Shown: positions 15,518 through 24,507, counted from the first letter of the stretch. The stretch is 64,000 nt of DNA from Sphingomonas_B tabacisoli (GCF_042678385.1 NZ_JBHUDY010000001.1:1922001-1986000); one strand, 5' to 3'. Numbers and translations: made by a program. The notes: generated by a model from the sequence alone, not told the origin.

Positions 15518-17272
15518 ATGACAATGCCACGTGAATTGAGTGGAGCCGATATCCTGATCCAGGCGCTGAGCGACCTGGGGGTCGAATATGTGTTCGGCTA
15601 TCCGGGCGGCGCCGTGCTGCCGATCTACGACGCGCTGTTCAAGCAGAGCCGGATCAAGCACGTCCTCGTCCGCCACGAGCAGGCGGCGACGCACGCGGCG
15701 GAAGGCTATGCCCGCTCGACCGGTAAGCCGGGCGTTGTGCTCGTCACGTCCGGTCCGGGCGCCACCAATGCCGTCACCGGCATCACCGACGCCCTGATGG
15801 ATTCGATCCCGATGGTCGTCATCACCGGCCAGGTGCCGACTTCTTTGATCGGAACGGACGCGTTCCAGGAAGCGGACACGATCGGCATCACGCGCCACTG
15901 CACCAAGCACAATTATCTCGTGAAGGATCCGGCCAGGCTCGGCGCGGTGATCCACGAGGCGTTCCATATCGCGACGTCCGGCCGCCCCGGCCCCGTCGTC
16001 ATCGACATTCCGAAGGACGTGCAGGTCGCGACCGCGCCTTACGCGAAGCCCGGCGCGATCCAGCACAAGACCTACCGCCCGCAGGTGAAGGCCGACACGG
16101 CGCTGATCGAAGCGGCGGTCGAGATGCTCGCCGCGGCGGAGCGGCCGATCCTCTATACCGGCGGCGGCATCATCAACTCCGGCCCCGGCGCGGCACAGGT
16201 GCTGCAGGAGCTCGCGCGGATCACCGGCGCACCGGTCACCTCGACGCTCATGGGCCTGGGCGCTTTTCCCGCATCGTCGCAGCAATGGCTCGGCATGCTC
16301 GGCATGCACGGCACCTACGAAGCGAACCTGGCGATGCACGGCGCGGACCTGATCCTGTGCCTCGGCGCCCGCTTCGACGACCGGGTGACGGGCCGGCTGG
16401 ACGCTTTCAGCCCGCGCTCCAAGAAGATCCACGTTGATATCGACCGTTCGTCGATCAACAAGAACGTGCGCGTCGACTTGGGCATCGTCGGCGATGTCGG
16501 CCGCGCGCTGGAGGACATGGTCCGCATCTGGAAGGGCCGCGGCCACCAGAAGAACGACCTCTCTGCCTGGTGGCGGCAGATTGGCGAATGGCGGGAAAAG
16601 AAAAGCTTGTCCTTCCCTGAAAACGGCGCCGAGATCATGCCGCAACGCGCGATCCGCGCCCTCTACGAAGCGACCAAGGCGCGCCAGCCGATCATCACCA
16701 CCGAAGTCGGCCAGCACCAGATGTGGGCAGCCCAGCATTTCGGCTTCGAGAAGCCGAACAAATGGCTGACCTCGGGCGGTCTGGGCACGATGGGCTACGG
16801 CCTGCCCGCCGCCATCGGCGCGCAGCTCGGCAACCCCAACGCGCTCGTCATCGACGTGGCCGGCGAGGCCTCGATCCAGATGAACATCCAGGAGCTGGCG
16901 ACCGCGACCCAGTATCGGCTGCCGGTCAAGATCTTCATCCTGAACAACGAATATATGGGCATGGTCCGCCAGTGGCAGGAGCTGACCTACCAGTCCCGCT
17001 ATTCGGAAAGCTACAGCGACTCCTTGCCGGACTTCGTGAAGCTGGCCGAAGCCTATGGCTGGACCGGCCTGCGCATCGAAAAACCCGGTGAGCTTGAAGA
17101 CGGCATCGCGACAATGCTCGACACGCCGGGGCCGGTGCTGGTCGATTGCCGCGTCGCCAAGCTCGCCAATTGCTTCCCGATGATCCCGTCCGGCGCAGCC
17201 CACACCGACATGATCCTTCAGGCCAACGAAGTGTCCGGCGAGATGGACGACGAGGCGAAAGCGCTGGTCTGA
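15518..17272 (+). CDS. ilvB: Acetolactate synthase large subunit
   Basis: A 584-residue ThDP- and FAD-dependent enzyme that forms acetolactate or acetohydroxybutyrate, the first common step to Val, Leu and Ile. Landmarks are YVFGYPGGAVLPIYDAL with VRHEQAATHAAEGYARSTGK (catalytic Glu of HEQ), the ThDP/Mg motif from DVAGEASIQMNIQELATA to NNEYMGMVRQWQ, and the quinone-like FAD segment DDRVTGRLDAFSP. The Gly of GDG is replaced by Glu in GEA, as in many alphaproteobacterial IlvB proteins. Start choices are ATG 15518 and ATG 15524; AAGG at 15511 favours the latter by spacing. It is preceded by the leader/attenuator and overlaps ilvH by one base (TGATG). Confidence 0.96.
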   Translation: MTMPRELSGADILIQALSDLGVEYVFGYPGGAVLPIYDALFKQSRIKHVLVRHEQAATHAAEGYARSTGKPGVVLVTSGPGATNAVTGITDALMDSIPMVVITGQVPTSLIGTDAFQEADTIGITRHCTKHNYLVKDPARLGAVIHEAFHIATSGRPGPVVIDIPKDVQVATAPYAKPGAIQHKTYRPQVKADTALIEAAVEMLAAAERPILYTGGGIINSGPGAAQVLQELARITGAPVTSTLMGLGAFPASSQQWLGMLGMHGTYEANLAMHGADLILCLGARFDDRVTGRLDAFSPRSKKIHVDIDRSSINKNVRVDLGIVGDVGRALEDMVRIWKGRGHQKNDLSAWWRQIGEWREKKSLSFPENGAEIMPQRAIRALYEATKARQPIITTEVGQHQMWAAQHFGFEKPNKWLTSGGLGTMGYGLPAAIGAQLGNPNALVIDVAGEASIQMNIQELATATQYRLPVKIFILNNEYMGMVRQWQELTYQSRYSESYSDSLPDFVKLAEAYGWTGLRIEKPGELEDGIATMLDTPGPVLVDCRVAKLANCFPMIPSGAAHTDMILQANEVSGEMDDEAKALV

Positions 17273-17787
17273 TGCATATCCACGAAGAAGCCAAAGAGCG
17301 TCACACGCTCTCCGTCGTCGTGGACAACGAACCCGGCATCCTCGCGCGGATCGCCGGCCTGTTCACCGCCCGCGGCTACAACATCGAGAGTCTGACGGTG
17401 GCCGACGTCACCGAGGACGAAAGCATCAGCCGCATCACCATCGTCACCAGCGGCGTGCCGGCGACGATCGAGCAGATCATCGCCCAGCTCGACCGGCTGG
17501 TGCCGGTGCACAAGGTGCTCGACCTGACCGCGCTTGGGCCCCATGTCGAACGCGAGCTGGCGCTGGTGAAAGTCGCAGGCGTCGGCGATCACCGGATCGA
17601 GGCGCTGCGCCTCGCCGATGTCTACCGCGCCCGCGTGGTCGACGCGACGACGGGCAGCTTCGTATTCGAAGTGACGGGCGGGTCGGACAAGATCGACACC
17701 TTCGTGACGCTGATGCGTGAAGTCGGCCTGGTCGAAGTCGCCCGCACCGGCGTCGTCGCCATCGCCCGCGGACGCGAGGCGGTGTAG
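17272..17787 (+). CDS. ilvH: Acetolactate synthase small (regulatory) subunit
   Basis: A 171-residue regulatory subunit that activates the large subunit and carries valine feedback inhibition. The N-terminal ACT domain reads HTLSVVVDNEPGILARIAGL then RGYNIESLTVADVTEDE; the C-terminal domain follows from VERELALVKV to ARTGVVAIARG. The ATG at 17272 shares its A with the TGA of ilvB, so the two are translationally coupled and made in matched amounts. A family A palindrome pair lies between it and ilvC. Length matches IlvH/IlvN long forms. Confidence 0.96.
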   Translation: MHIHEEAKERHTLSVVVDNEPGILARIAGLFTARGYNIESLTVADVTEDESISRITIVTSGVPATIEQIIAQLDRLVPVHKVLDLTALGPHVERELALVKVAGVGDHRIEALRLADVYRARVVDATTGSFVFEVTGGSDKIDTFVTLMREVGLVEVARTGVVAIARGREAV

Positions 17788-17807
17788 AGGTTAAGACAAA
17801 GAAAAAG

Positions 17808-17907
17808 GGAGGCCTTCGACAAGCTCAGGCCGAACGGAGCTTGTTACGAAGTTCTCTCCCAAACCGTTCGGGCTGAGCTTGTCGAAGCCCTCCCTTTCTT
17901 TCGTACT
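17808..17907. repeat. Dispersed palindromic repeat, family A, copy 3
   Basis: Left arm around 17812-17837 (GCCTTCGACAAGCTCAGGCC then GAACGG), right arm around 17867-17895 (CCGTTCGGGCTGAGCTTGTC then GAAGCCC). A middle segment with AGCTTGTTACGAAGTT resembles a decayed third core. The element sits inside the ilv operon, between ilvH and ilvC, and ends only about 20 bp before the ilvC start, so any hairpin would be in the polycistronic mRNA. Confidence 0.85.
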
Positions 17908-17921
17908 CAGGGAGCAACAGA

Positions 17922-18941
17922 ATGCGCGTTTATTACGACCGGGATGCGGACATCGGCCTGATCAAGGGCAAGAAGATCGCGATCGTCGGCTATGGCAGCC
18001 AGGGCCATGCCCATGCCCAGAACCTCCGCGATTCGGGCGTCGCCGAAGTGGCGGTCGCGCTCCGTCCGGGCTCGGCGACGGCGAAGAAGGCGGAAGGCGC
18101 CGGCTTCAAGGTCATGTCCAATGCCGACGCGGCGAAATGGGCCGATCTCGTCATGATCTTGGCGCCCGACGAGCATCAGGCTGCGATCTGGGCCGACGAT
18201 CTCGCCGTGAACATGAAGCAGGGCGCCGCCCTCGCCTTCGCGCACGGCCTGAACGTCCATTTCGGCCTGATCGAGCCACGCTCCGACCTCGACGTCATCA
18301 TGGTCGCGCCCAAGGGCCCCGGCCACACAGTCCGCTCCGAATATTCACGCGGCGGCGGCGTGCCTTGCCTCATGGCGGTGCACCAAGACGCGTCGGGCAA
18401 TGCGCACGATCTCGCCCTCTCCTACGCCTCCGCCATTGGCGGCGGCCGCTCGGGCATCATCGAGACCAATTTCCGCGAGGAATGCGAGACCGACCTGTTC
18501 GGCGAGCAGGCGGTGCTGTGCGGCGGCCTCAGCCACCTGATCACCGCGGGCTTCGAGACCCTGGTCGAAGCGGGCTATGCGCCCGAAATGGCCTATTTCG
18601 AGTGCCTGCACGAAGTGAAGCTGATCGTCGACCTGATGTACGAAGGCGGCATCGCCAACATGCGCTATTCGATCAGCAACACCGCCGAATATGGCGACAT
18701 CACCACCGGCCCGCGCATCATCACCGACGAGACGAAGAAGGAAATGAAGCGCGTGCTGGACGACATCCAGGCCGGCCGCTTCGTCTCCAAATTCGTGCTC
18801 GACAACCGCGCCGGCCAGCCGGAGCTGAAGGCCGCCCGCAAGCGCGCTGCCGCCCACCCGATCGAAAAGGTCGGCGGCGAACTCCGCGCCATGATGCCGT
18901 GGATCGGCGCCAACAAGCTGGTCGACAAAGACAAGAACTGA
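17922..18941 (+). CDS. ilvC: Ketol-acid reductoisomerase
   Basis: A 339-residue class I KARI that converts acetolactate to dihydroxyisovalerate using NADPH and Mg2+. The Rossmann motif is KKIAIVGYGSQGHAHAQNLR and the cofactor loop is LRPGSATAKKAEG. The C-terminal knotted domain has FREECETDLFGEQAVLCGG and FECLHEVKLIVDLMYEGG, with the metal-binding Asp/Glu residues in place. Length is the short-form standard. GGGAGCAACAG precedes the ATG. It follows ilvBH with a repeat in the 134-bp gap and is probably cotranscribed, though the repeat might affect relative expression. Confidence 0.97.
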   Translation: MRVYYDRDADIGLIKGKKIAIVGYGSQGHAHAQNLRDSGVAEVAVALRPGSATAKKAEGAGFKVMSNADAAKWADLVMILAPDEHQAAIWADDLAVNMKQGAALAFAHGLNVHFGLIEPRSDLDVIMVAPKGPGHTVRSEYSRGGGVPCLMAVHQDASGNAHDLALSYASAIGGGRSGIIETNFREECETDLFGEQAVLCGGLSHLITAGFETLVEAGYAPEMAYFECLHEVKLIVDLMYEGGIANMRYSISNTAEYGDITTGPRIITDETKKEMKRVLDDIQAGRFVSKFVLDNRAGQPELKAARKRAAAHPIEKVGGELRAMMPWIGANKLVDKDKN

Positions 18942-19001
18942 CGCTTGCCCGACAGGGCGAGCAGACGGCATATAACGAGTCACAACCATAAGGAGGCCGT
19001 G

Positions 19002-19633
19002 ATGCGTCGGTTGCTTCTGCTCGTCCTGCCCCTCGCTCTCGCCGCGCCGCTCGTCGCGCAAGCGCCGATGTCGAAGCCCGGCTCCGCCAATCCGGCGGCA
19101 GTTACCGGCGGAACTTACACCGCCGATCCGAACCACACGCTCGTCCTGTGGACGGTCGATCATCTGGGCTTCACGCCTTACACCGGCATCTTCGGCAGCG
19201 TGACCGGCACGCTGACGCTCGATCCGAAGAATCCGAACGCGGCCAAGGTCGACGTGACCATCCCGGTCTCCAAGGTGACGACGGCCAGCGCCGGCCTCAC
19301 CGAGCACCTGCTCAAACCGGGCAAGGACGGCGGCAAGCCCGACTTTTTCGGCCCCAGCCCCGCCGACGCGCACTTCGTCTCGACCAAGGTGGTCGCCCAG
19401 GGACAGAAGGCGAAGATCACCGGCAACCTGACGCTGAACGGCGTCACCAGACCGGTGACGCTCGACGCCGCCTTCTACGGCGCTGGCAAGATGGCCGCGA
19501 ACATCGGCGGCAAGGAAAATGTCGGCTTCCGCGCGACCACGACGATCAAGCGCAGCGATTTCGGCGTGATGATGGGCATCCCGCTCGTCTCCGACGAAGT
19601 GAAGCTGGAAATCGCCGCGGCATTCCAGAAATA

Positions 19634-19634
<1 letters not shown>
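19002..19634 (+). CDS. YceI-family secreted lipid-binding protein
   Basis: A 210-residue periplasmic protein: signal peptide MRRLLLLVLPLALAAPLVAQA and a lipocalin-like YceI domain (GGTYTADPNHTLVLWTVDHL then GFTPYTGIFGSVTGTLTLDP, ending FGVMMGIPLVSDEVKLEIAA). YceI proteins bind isoprenoid chains such as polyprenyl quinone in the periplasm; the exact ligand and role vary. AGGAGG at 18990 precedes the ATG at 19002 by six bases. Its stop overlaps the start of the TMEM175-like gene (TAATG), so the two are coupled. It lies 60 bp after ilvC and may be read through from it. Confidence 0.92.
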
Positions 19635-20239
<605 letters not shown>

Positions 20240-20248
20240 CGGGTCAGT

Positions 20249-20641
20249 CTAAATGGCTGCATAGCTCGTAAACAGCGCCCTGACGCTGGGGCTGGACCTT
20301 GCGGTCAGCCCCTTCACCTGCTCGATCATCCGGAGCTTGTTTTCATCGCCTTCGAAGCGCTCGAAGCTCATGTCCCAGGCGCCGAACTCGCGTTCGTCGA
20401 TGCGACGTTCGGAAAGTTTCACGATCGCGAAATGCCGCGGGTCGTGCTGGATGCGGGCAAAGGTCTCCCGCACCTGGGCTTCCGGCCCCTCCAGCAACTG
20501 CAGGAAGCGCTTGCCATTGAATAGCAATAAGCCGGTCACGGTCCTCCGCCGATTGTTCCGGCGCGAACTCGCGAGGATTGCATCCACCGCTTCCCAGCCA
20601 TGTCCGGGGCGTGCGGTGCTGATGTAGCAGAGCTGTATCAC
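20249..20641 (-). CDS. Short BLUF-domain blue-light photoreceptor
   Basis: A 130-residue stand-alone BLUF protein that binds FAD and senses blue light. The key residues are all present with the spacing of AppA: Tyr6, Asn30, Gln48, Trp89 and Met91 (AppA Tyr21, Asn45, Gln63, Trp104, Met106; the intervals 24, 18, 41 and 2 are identical). Motifs are IQLCYISTA, TGLLLFNGKRFLQLLEG and FGAWDMSFERF. There is no fused effector domain, so signalling must go through a partner protein. The start begins with MIQLCYIS, the usual BLUF N-terminus. It is transcribed alone, away from the leuA leader. Confidence 0.93.
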   Translation of the reverse strand: MIQLCYISTARPGHGWEAVDAILASSRRNNRRRTVTGLLLFNGKRFLQLLEGPEAQVRETFARIQHDPRHFAIVKLSERRIDEREFGAWDMSFERFEGDENKLRMIEQVKGLTARSSPSVRALFTSYAAI

Positions 20642-20758
20642 TGTCTTGTTTTCCAGCTACTTATGGTCTCGCCTCTCAACCACGACAGGCCTTACCGATC
20701 CGCTAACGCTGTTTCCCGGCTGGACTTCCTTAACCATGTGTGGCTAGGGATTTCCGCG

Positions 20759-20803
20759 ATGATCGCGCGCAGCGCCCTTCTTCTTCGACTTACGCGCCCT
20801 TAG
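20759..20803 (+). CDS. leuA leader peptide (putative leucine attenuation peptide)
   Basis: A 14-residue frame, MIARSALLLRLTRP, ending with TAG at 20801-20803. Four of the 14 codons are Leu (three consecutive CTT at 20777-20785 and one at 20789-20791), directly upstream of the first gene of leucine synthesis. AGGGA lies about eight bases before the ATG. The stop codon falls inside the 5' arm of a perfect 12-bp inverted repeat. This matches the logic of leuL-type attenuators, though no T-run terminator is evident. Confidence 0.75.
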   Translation: MIARSALLLRLTRP

Positions 20804-20851
20804 GCGCGTGTTTCCGCGCGGGCTTGACGGCCCGCCACGGCGCCTAAGGGC
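20796..20851 (+). promoter_or_regulatory. leuA leader RNA: nested stem-loops
   Basis: GCCCTTAGGCGC (20796-20807) is perfectly complementary to GCGCCTAAGGGC (20840-20851), a 12-bp stem. Inside its loop a second hairpin pairs GCGGGC (20818-20823) with GCCCGC (20830-20835). The outer 5' arm contains the leader peptide's stop codon, so a ribosome reaching the stop would melt the outer stem while one stalled at the Leu codons would sit at its edge. The leuA start lies 40 bases downstream with GAGGAAG as ribosome site. No T-run follows, so the control may be Rho-dependent or translational. Confidence 0.65.
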
Positions 20852-20890
20852 CAGACCAGACCCAAAAAGCCCCGTTCCCGAGGAAGACCC

Positions 20891-22558
20891 ATGCTGCGCG
20901 ACCCGTCCGTCAAATACCGACCGTTCCAGCCGATCAACCTGCCCAACCGGCAATGGCCCGGCCGCACCATCGACAAAGCCCCGCGCTGGCTTTCCACCGA
21001 CATGCGCGACGGCAACCAGGCGCTGATCGATCCCATGGACGGCGAGAAGAAGCAGCGCTTCTTCGATCTGCTGGTCCGGATCGGCGTCAAGGAAATCGAG
21101 GTCGGCTTTCCGTCCGCCGGCCAGACCGAGTTCGACTTCATTTCCAGGCTGGTCCGGGGCGGCCGCATCCCCGACGATGTGATGGTGCAGGTGCTCACCC
21201 AATCGCGGCGCGATCTGATCGAGCGCAGCTTCGAAAGCCTGGAAGGTGCTGAGCGCGCGATCGTGCACCTCTACAACGCCGTGTCGCCGTCATGGCGTCG
21301 CATCGTGTTCAACCTCGACGAAGCCGGGGTGAAGGCGATCGCGCGCGAAGGCGCCTCGATCCTGCGCGATCAGGCTGCGAAATATCCGGGCACCGACTGG
21401 CGTTTCGAATACAGCCCGGAGACCTTTTCAACCGCCGAGCTCGACGTATCGCTGGAGGTCTGCACGGCCGTGATGGACGTGCTGCGCCCGACGGCGGAGC
21501 GGCCGATCATCTTCAACCTGCCGGCGACGGTCGAGGCGGCGACGCCGAATATCTATGCCGACCAGATCGAATATTTCTGTCGCAACATTCCCAACCGCGA
21601 GGCGGCCGTCGTCTCGCTGCATACCCATAACGACCGCGGCACCGGCGTCGCCGCGACCGAGCTGGGCCTGCTGGCCGGCGCCGATCGGGTAGAGGGCTGT
21701 CTGCTCGGCAATGGCGAGCGCACCGGCAATGTCGATCTCGTGACGGTTGCGCTCAACATGTACACGCAGGGCGTCGACCCGGGTCTCGATTTCTCGAACA
21801 TCGACGAGATCGTGAACACGGTCGAATATTGCACCAACATCAAGACACACCCGCGCCAGCCCTATGCTGGCGAGCTGGTGTTCACGGCGTTTTCGGGCAG
21901 CCATCAGGACGCGATCAAGAAGGGCTTCGCGGCGCAGGCCCAGCGCAACGACGAGCTGTGGGATGTTCCCTATCTCCCGATCGATCCCGCCGATCTCGGC
22001 CGCTCTTACGAAGCGGTGATCCGCGTCAATTCGCAGTCGGGCAAAGGCGGCGTCGCCTGGGTGCTGGAGCAGGACAAGGGACTGAAGCTGCCGAAGCGGC
22101 TACAGGCCCATTTCAGCCGCCACGTCCAGGCACTCGCCGACGCAACCAGCCGCGAGCTGAACGCGGACGACATCTGGTCCGTCTTCCAGCAGACCTACCT
22201 CACGCCGGCCAGGTTCGCGCTGATCGACTATCACGAGCAGCAGGACGATACGCATCGCATCTTCGCCGGCCGCATCGCCTGCAACGGCGACGAACGCAGC
22301 GTCAGCGGCCGCGGCAACGGCCTGATCTCGTCGGTGATCGCGGCTTTGAACGAGAGCTACGGCGTCGAACTCGATGTCGCCGACTATAACGAGCACGCGA
22401 TCGGCCATGGCGCCCACGCCCAGGCCGCCGCCTATCTCGAATGCCGCACCCCGGCCGGCCGCACGGTGTTCGGAGTCGGCATCGACGCCGACATCGCCAC
22501 TGCCAGCGTCCGCGCCGTGCTCAGCGCGGCCGATCAGGCTTGGGCGGCTGCGGCTTAA
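20891..22558 (+). CDS. leuA: 2-isopropylmalate synthase (long LeuA2 type)
   Basis: A 555-residue enzyme for the first committed step of leucine synthesis, condensing acetyl-CoA with 2-oxoisovalerate. The N-terminus INLPNRQWPGRTIDKAPRWL and the catalytic STDMRDGNQALIDPM are those of the longer LeuA2 class also found in actinobacteria. SLHTHNDRGTGVAATELGLL holds the metal-binding His pair, and the C-terminal LeuA dimer domain ends in AALNESYGVELDVADYNEHA, the leucine feedback part. GAGGAAG precedes the start. It is preceded by the Leu-rich leader peptide and followed by an inverted repeat. Confidence 0.96.
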   Translation: MLRDPSVKYRPFQPINLPNRQWPGRTIDKAPRWLSTDMRDGNQALIDPMDGEKKQRFFDLLVRIGVKEIEVGFPSAGQTEFDFISRLVRGGRIPDDVMVQVLTQSRRDLIERSFESLEGAERAIVHLYNAVSPSWRRIVFNLDEAGVKAIAREGASILRDQAAKYPGTDWRFEYSPETFSTAELDVSLEVCTAVMDVLRPTAERPIIFNLPATVEAATPNIYADQIEYFCRNIPNREAAVVSLHTHNDRGTGVAATELGLLAGADRVEGCLLGNGERTGNVDLVTVALNMYTQGVDPGLDFSNIDEIVNTVEYCTNIKTHPRQPYAGELVFTAFSGSHQDAIKKGFAAQAQRNDELWDVPYLPIDPADLGRSYEAVIRVNSQSGKGGVAWVLEQDKGLKLPKRLQAHFSRHVQALADATSRELNADDIWSVFQQTYLTPARFALIDYHEQQDDTHRIFAGRIACNGDERSVSGRGNGLISSVIAALNESYGVELDVADYNEHAIGHGAHAQAAAYLECRTPAGRTVFGVGIDADIATASVRAVLSAADQAWAAAA

Positions 22559-22561
22559 AGC

Positions 22562-22646
22562 CGTCATTGCGAGGAGCGTAGCGACGAAGCAATCCAGCCG
22601 GAACCGACCGCCTCTCTGGATTGCTTCGCTGCGCTCCTCGCAATGA
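22562..22646. repeat. Inverted repeat of the GTCATTGCGAGGAGCG family
   Basis: Left arm 22563-22597 (GTCATTGCGAGGAGCGTAGC then gacgaagcaatccag) and right arm about 22614-22646 are inverted copies (tggattgcttcgctgcgctc then ctcgcaatgac) with a short GC-rich centre. This type of palindrome is widespread in unrelated bacteria. It lies between the convergent leuA and the secreted hypothetical gene and could fold into a strong hairpin that ends both transcripts. Confidence 0.88.
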
Positions 22647-22657
22647 CGAGCGAAAGG

Positions 22658-23119
22658 TCAGCGCAGGACCGTCCCCATCTTCACCGACTTGTCGGGCGAG
22701 CCGGAAAGCTGGACGACATACCGGCCCGGCGTCACCTTGAAATCCAGCGCTTTCTGGACGCCCGGGCAGCCATGCCCCTTCGGCTCGCTCGCCAGATCGA
22801 GCGCCTTTCCATCGCGCACCAGATCGACGAACGTCTTGTTGTCAAGCACGATTTCCAACGTGCCGGCCTTCGCCACATCCAGCGCCGCCAGGCCCGCATA
22901 GCCCTTCCGCGTCGCCTTGCCGACCGCGAACTTCACCTGATTTTGGTCGAGCAGCCCGATCTGCGCGGTGCCGCCCGGCTTCAACCCGAACTTCATGTCG
23001 GGCGAGCGCGCGGCAAGGTGCCGCTCCGGCTTCGCCCAGCCTTGCGGGTTGGGGCAATCCGTGGCCCAGGCCGGGCTGGAAATCCCTGCAACAAGAATCG
23101 CGGCGAACAACAGACGCAT
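22658..23119 (-). CDS. Secreted hypothetical protein
   Basis: A 153-residue protein with a clear signal peptide (MRLLFAAILVAGISSPAWA, cleavage after AWA). The mature part starts TDCPNPQGWAKPERHLAARS and has a second Cys in KGHGCPGVQKALDF, giving a possible disulfide. The rest alternates short strands (KVTPGRYVVQLSGSPDKSVK), suggesting a small beta-sandwich that may be a periplasmic binding or homeostasis protein. I do not recognise the family. GGAGGC four bases before the ATG at 23119 fixes the start. It is the last gene read in the direction of the ATP synthase F0 operon, 57 bp behind atpF. Confidence 0.75.
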   Translation of the reverse strand: MRLLFAAILVAGISSPAWATDCPNPQGWAKPERHLAARSPDMKFGLKPGGTAQIGLLDQNQVKFAVGKATRKGYAGLAALDVAKAGTLEIVLDNKTFVDLVRDGKALDLASEPKGHGCPGVQKALDFKVTPGRYVVQLSGSPDKSVKMGTVLR

Positions 23120-23179
23120 CAAAGCCTCCCCCTGTGACGGGAGAGGCTTAGCGCGTTGATTTGGCTTTGCGAAGCGGGT

Positions 23180-23728
23180 TCAGTGAACCCGGGAGAGGCC
23201 CGCGATGGTGCGGTCGACTAGCGCCTTGTCCGTGCCCGCATCATGCCGCTCGGCGATCAGCTTCGCCGCGGCGGAGGTCGCGGCTTCGGCAGCCTTGGCG
23301 CGGACTTCGGCGAGGGCCGCGCGCTCGGCGGCGGCGATCTTGTCCTCCGCCATCTTGGCGCGACGGACGGTCAGGTCGCCCGCGGTCTTCTCCGCCTCGG
23401 CGATCAGGTCCGATGCTTCCTGCTGCGCATGCGCGATGATCGCCTGCGCATCGCCGGCGCTCGCCGCCTGCTGCGCCTTCGCCTTGGCGAGCAACGCCTC
23501 GGCTTCGGCGCGCAACTTGCTCGCTTCTTCGAGCTGCGCCTTGATATGGTCGATCCTGCTGTCGAGCAAGCGAGCGACCAAGGCGGGAACCTTCTGCCAC
23601 AGCATAATCCCGATCACGACCAGCATTGAAAGCGCGACCCAACCGGGCGCGCTGATGCCGAACGCAGAAGGTTCGTTATGAAGTTCCGCCGTACCGGTCT
23701 CGGCGATCATCGTTTTTGCCTCAGCCAT
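23180..23728 (-). CDS. atpF: ATP synthase F0 subunit b
   Basis: A 182-residue peripheral stalk subunit. A single hydrophobic helix (GWVALSMLVVIGIMLWQKVP) near residue 30-50 anchors it, followed by a long Ala/Glu/Lys coiled coil (SKLRAEAEALLAKAKAQQAA) that reaches the F1 head. It overlaps the b' gene by eight bases. As in other alphaproteobacteria and cyanobacteria the stalk is a b/b' heterodimer, and F0 genes form an operon apart from the F1 genes, which are not in this window. Confidence 0.92.
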   Translation of the reverse strand: MAEAKTMIAETGTAELHNEPSAFGISAPGWVALSMLVVIGIMLWQKVPALVARLLDSRIDHIKAQLEEASKLRAEAEALLAKAKAQQAASAGDAQAIIAHAQQEASDLIAEAEKTAGDLTVRRAKMAEDKIAAAERAALAEVRAKAAEAATSAAAKLIAERHDAGTDKALVDRTIAGLSRVH

Positions 23729-24215
23729 GAGACAGTTCTGCCTTCACGCGTTGTTCAATGGTCCCGCGGTCGACCTCGACGCCGGAGAACCGAGAAATGA
23801 TCTCCTGAACAACGTCGACCGTGGTCGATTCCAGTTCCGCCATTGCTTCTCGTTTACGCTGCTCGATCGACGTGATCGCCGCCGCCAGTCGCTCCTCGTC
23901 GCGCTTGCCTCCCTCGCGAACGCGAGCTTCAGCCGATGCCGATGCTTTCGACTTTGCCTCGGCCATCTGGAGACGAGCGCTGTTACGCGCCGCCTCCAAC
24001 TCAGAGGTGTTGGTCTGCTCAAGCTCGTTCGCACGGTCACGTGCCGAAGCCGCAGCGGCGAGGTCCCCAGAAATTCGAGCGTTACGCTGATCAACAGTGC
24101 GCTCGATCTTGGGCACCATCGCCCTGCCGATCCCGAAATAAATCAGCGCAAAAACGATCACGAGCCAAAAGAGCTGTGATGCGTAGATCTCGCCAATTTG
24201 AGATAGCTGCGGCAT
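23721..24215 (-). CDS. ATP synthase F0 subunit b'
   Basis: A 164-residue second b-type subunit. The membrane helix near the N-terminus is QLFWLVIVFALIYFGIGRAM, then a charged coiled coil (KRDEERLAAAITSIEQRKRE). Sequence differs clearly from the downstream b subunit, so this is the b' partner and not a recent duplicate. The stop overlaps the b start by eight bases and a 13-bp gap separates it from atpE, so stoichiometry is probably set by translational coupling. Codon use here is slightly less GC-rich than in the rest of the window. Confidence 0.92.
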   Translation of the reverse strand: MPQLSQIGEIYASQLFWLVIVFALIYFGIGRAMVPKIERTVDQRNARISGDLAAAASARDRANELEQTNTSELEAARNSARLQMAEAKSKASASAEARVREGGKRDEERLAAAITSIEQRKREAMAELESTTVDVVQEIISRFSGVEVDRGTIEQRVKAELSHG

Positions 24216-24228
24216 GTGTTGACCGTGC

Positions 24229-24462
24229 TTAGTGCTTGACGACGAAGAGAATGAGGATCGCGACGACGAAGGCGATCAGGCCCAGAAGTTCGGACGCCGC
24301 GAAGCCAATGAACAGCCGGCCCTGCTGGCCATCGGCAGCTTCCGGGTTACGCAACGCGCCGCTGAGGAACGAGCCGAAAACGTTACCGACGCCAAGCGCG
24401 GCAAGGCCGATACCGATCGCGGCCAAGCCGGCGCCGATGTACATTGCACCCAGATCAGTCAT
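24229..24462 (-). CDS. atpE: ATP synthase F0 subunit c
   Basis: A 77-residue proteolipid made of two helices. The first helix has GAGLAAIGIGLAALGVGNVF, the polar loop has ALRNPEA (RNP motif), and the second helix carries the proton-binding Glu in GFAASELLGLIAFVVAILIL. It forms the rotor ring of the proton-driven ATP synthase. Size and the loop motif are canonical. It is separated from atpB by 45 bp that include AAGGAGTTTTAGA before the ATG, a strong ribosome site expected for the most abundant subunit. Confidence 0.97.
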   Translation of the reverse strand: MTDLGAMYIGAGLAAIGIGLAALGVGNVFGSFLSGALRNPEAADGQQGRLFIGFAASELLGLIAFVVAILILFVVKH

Positions 24463-24507
24463 TCTAAAACTCCTTGTAAGAACCGATTTCGATGATTGCG
24501 GCGGCGC

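Noticed and set aside
15455..17203. A 582-codon minus-strand open frame opposite ilvB
   Set aside because: ilvB is certain from its ThDP and FAD motifs; the antisense frame lacks any family feature.
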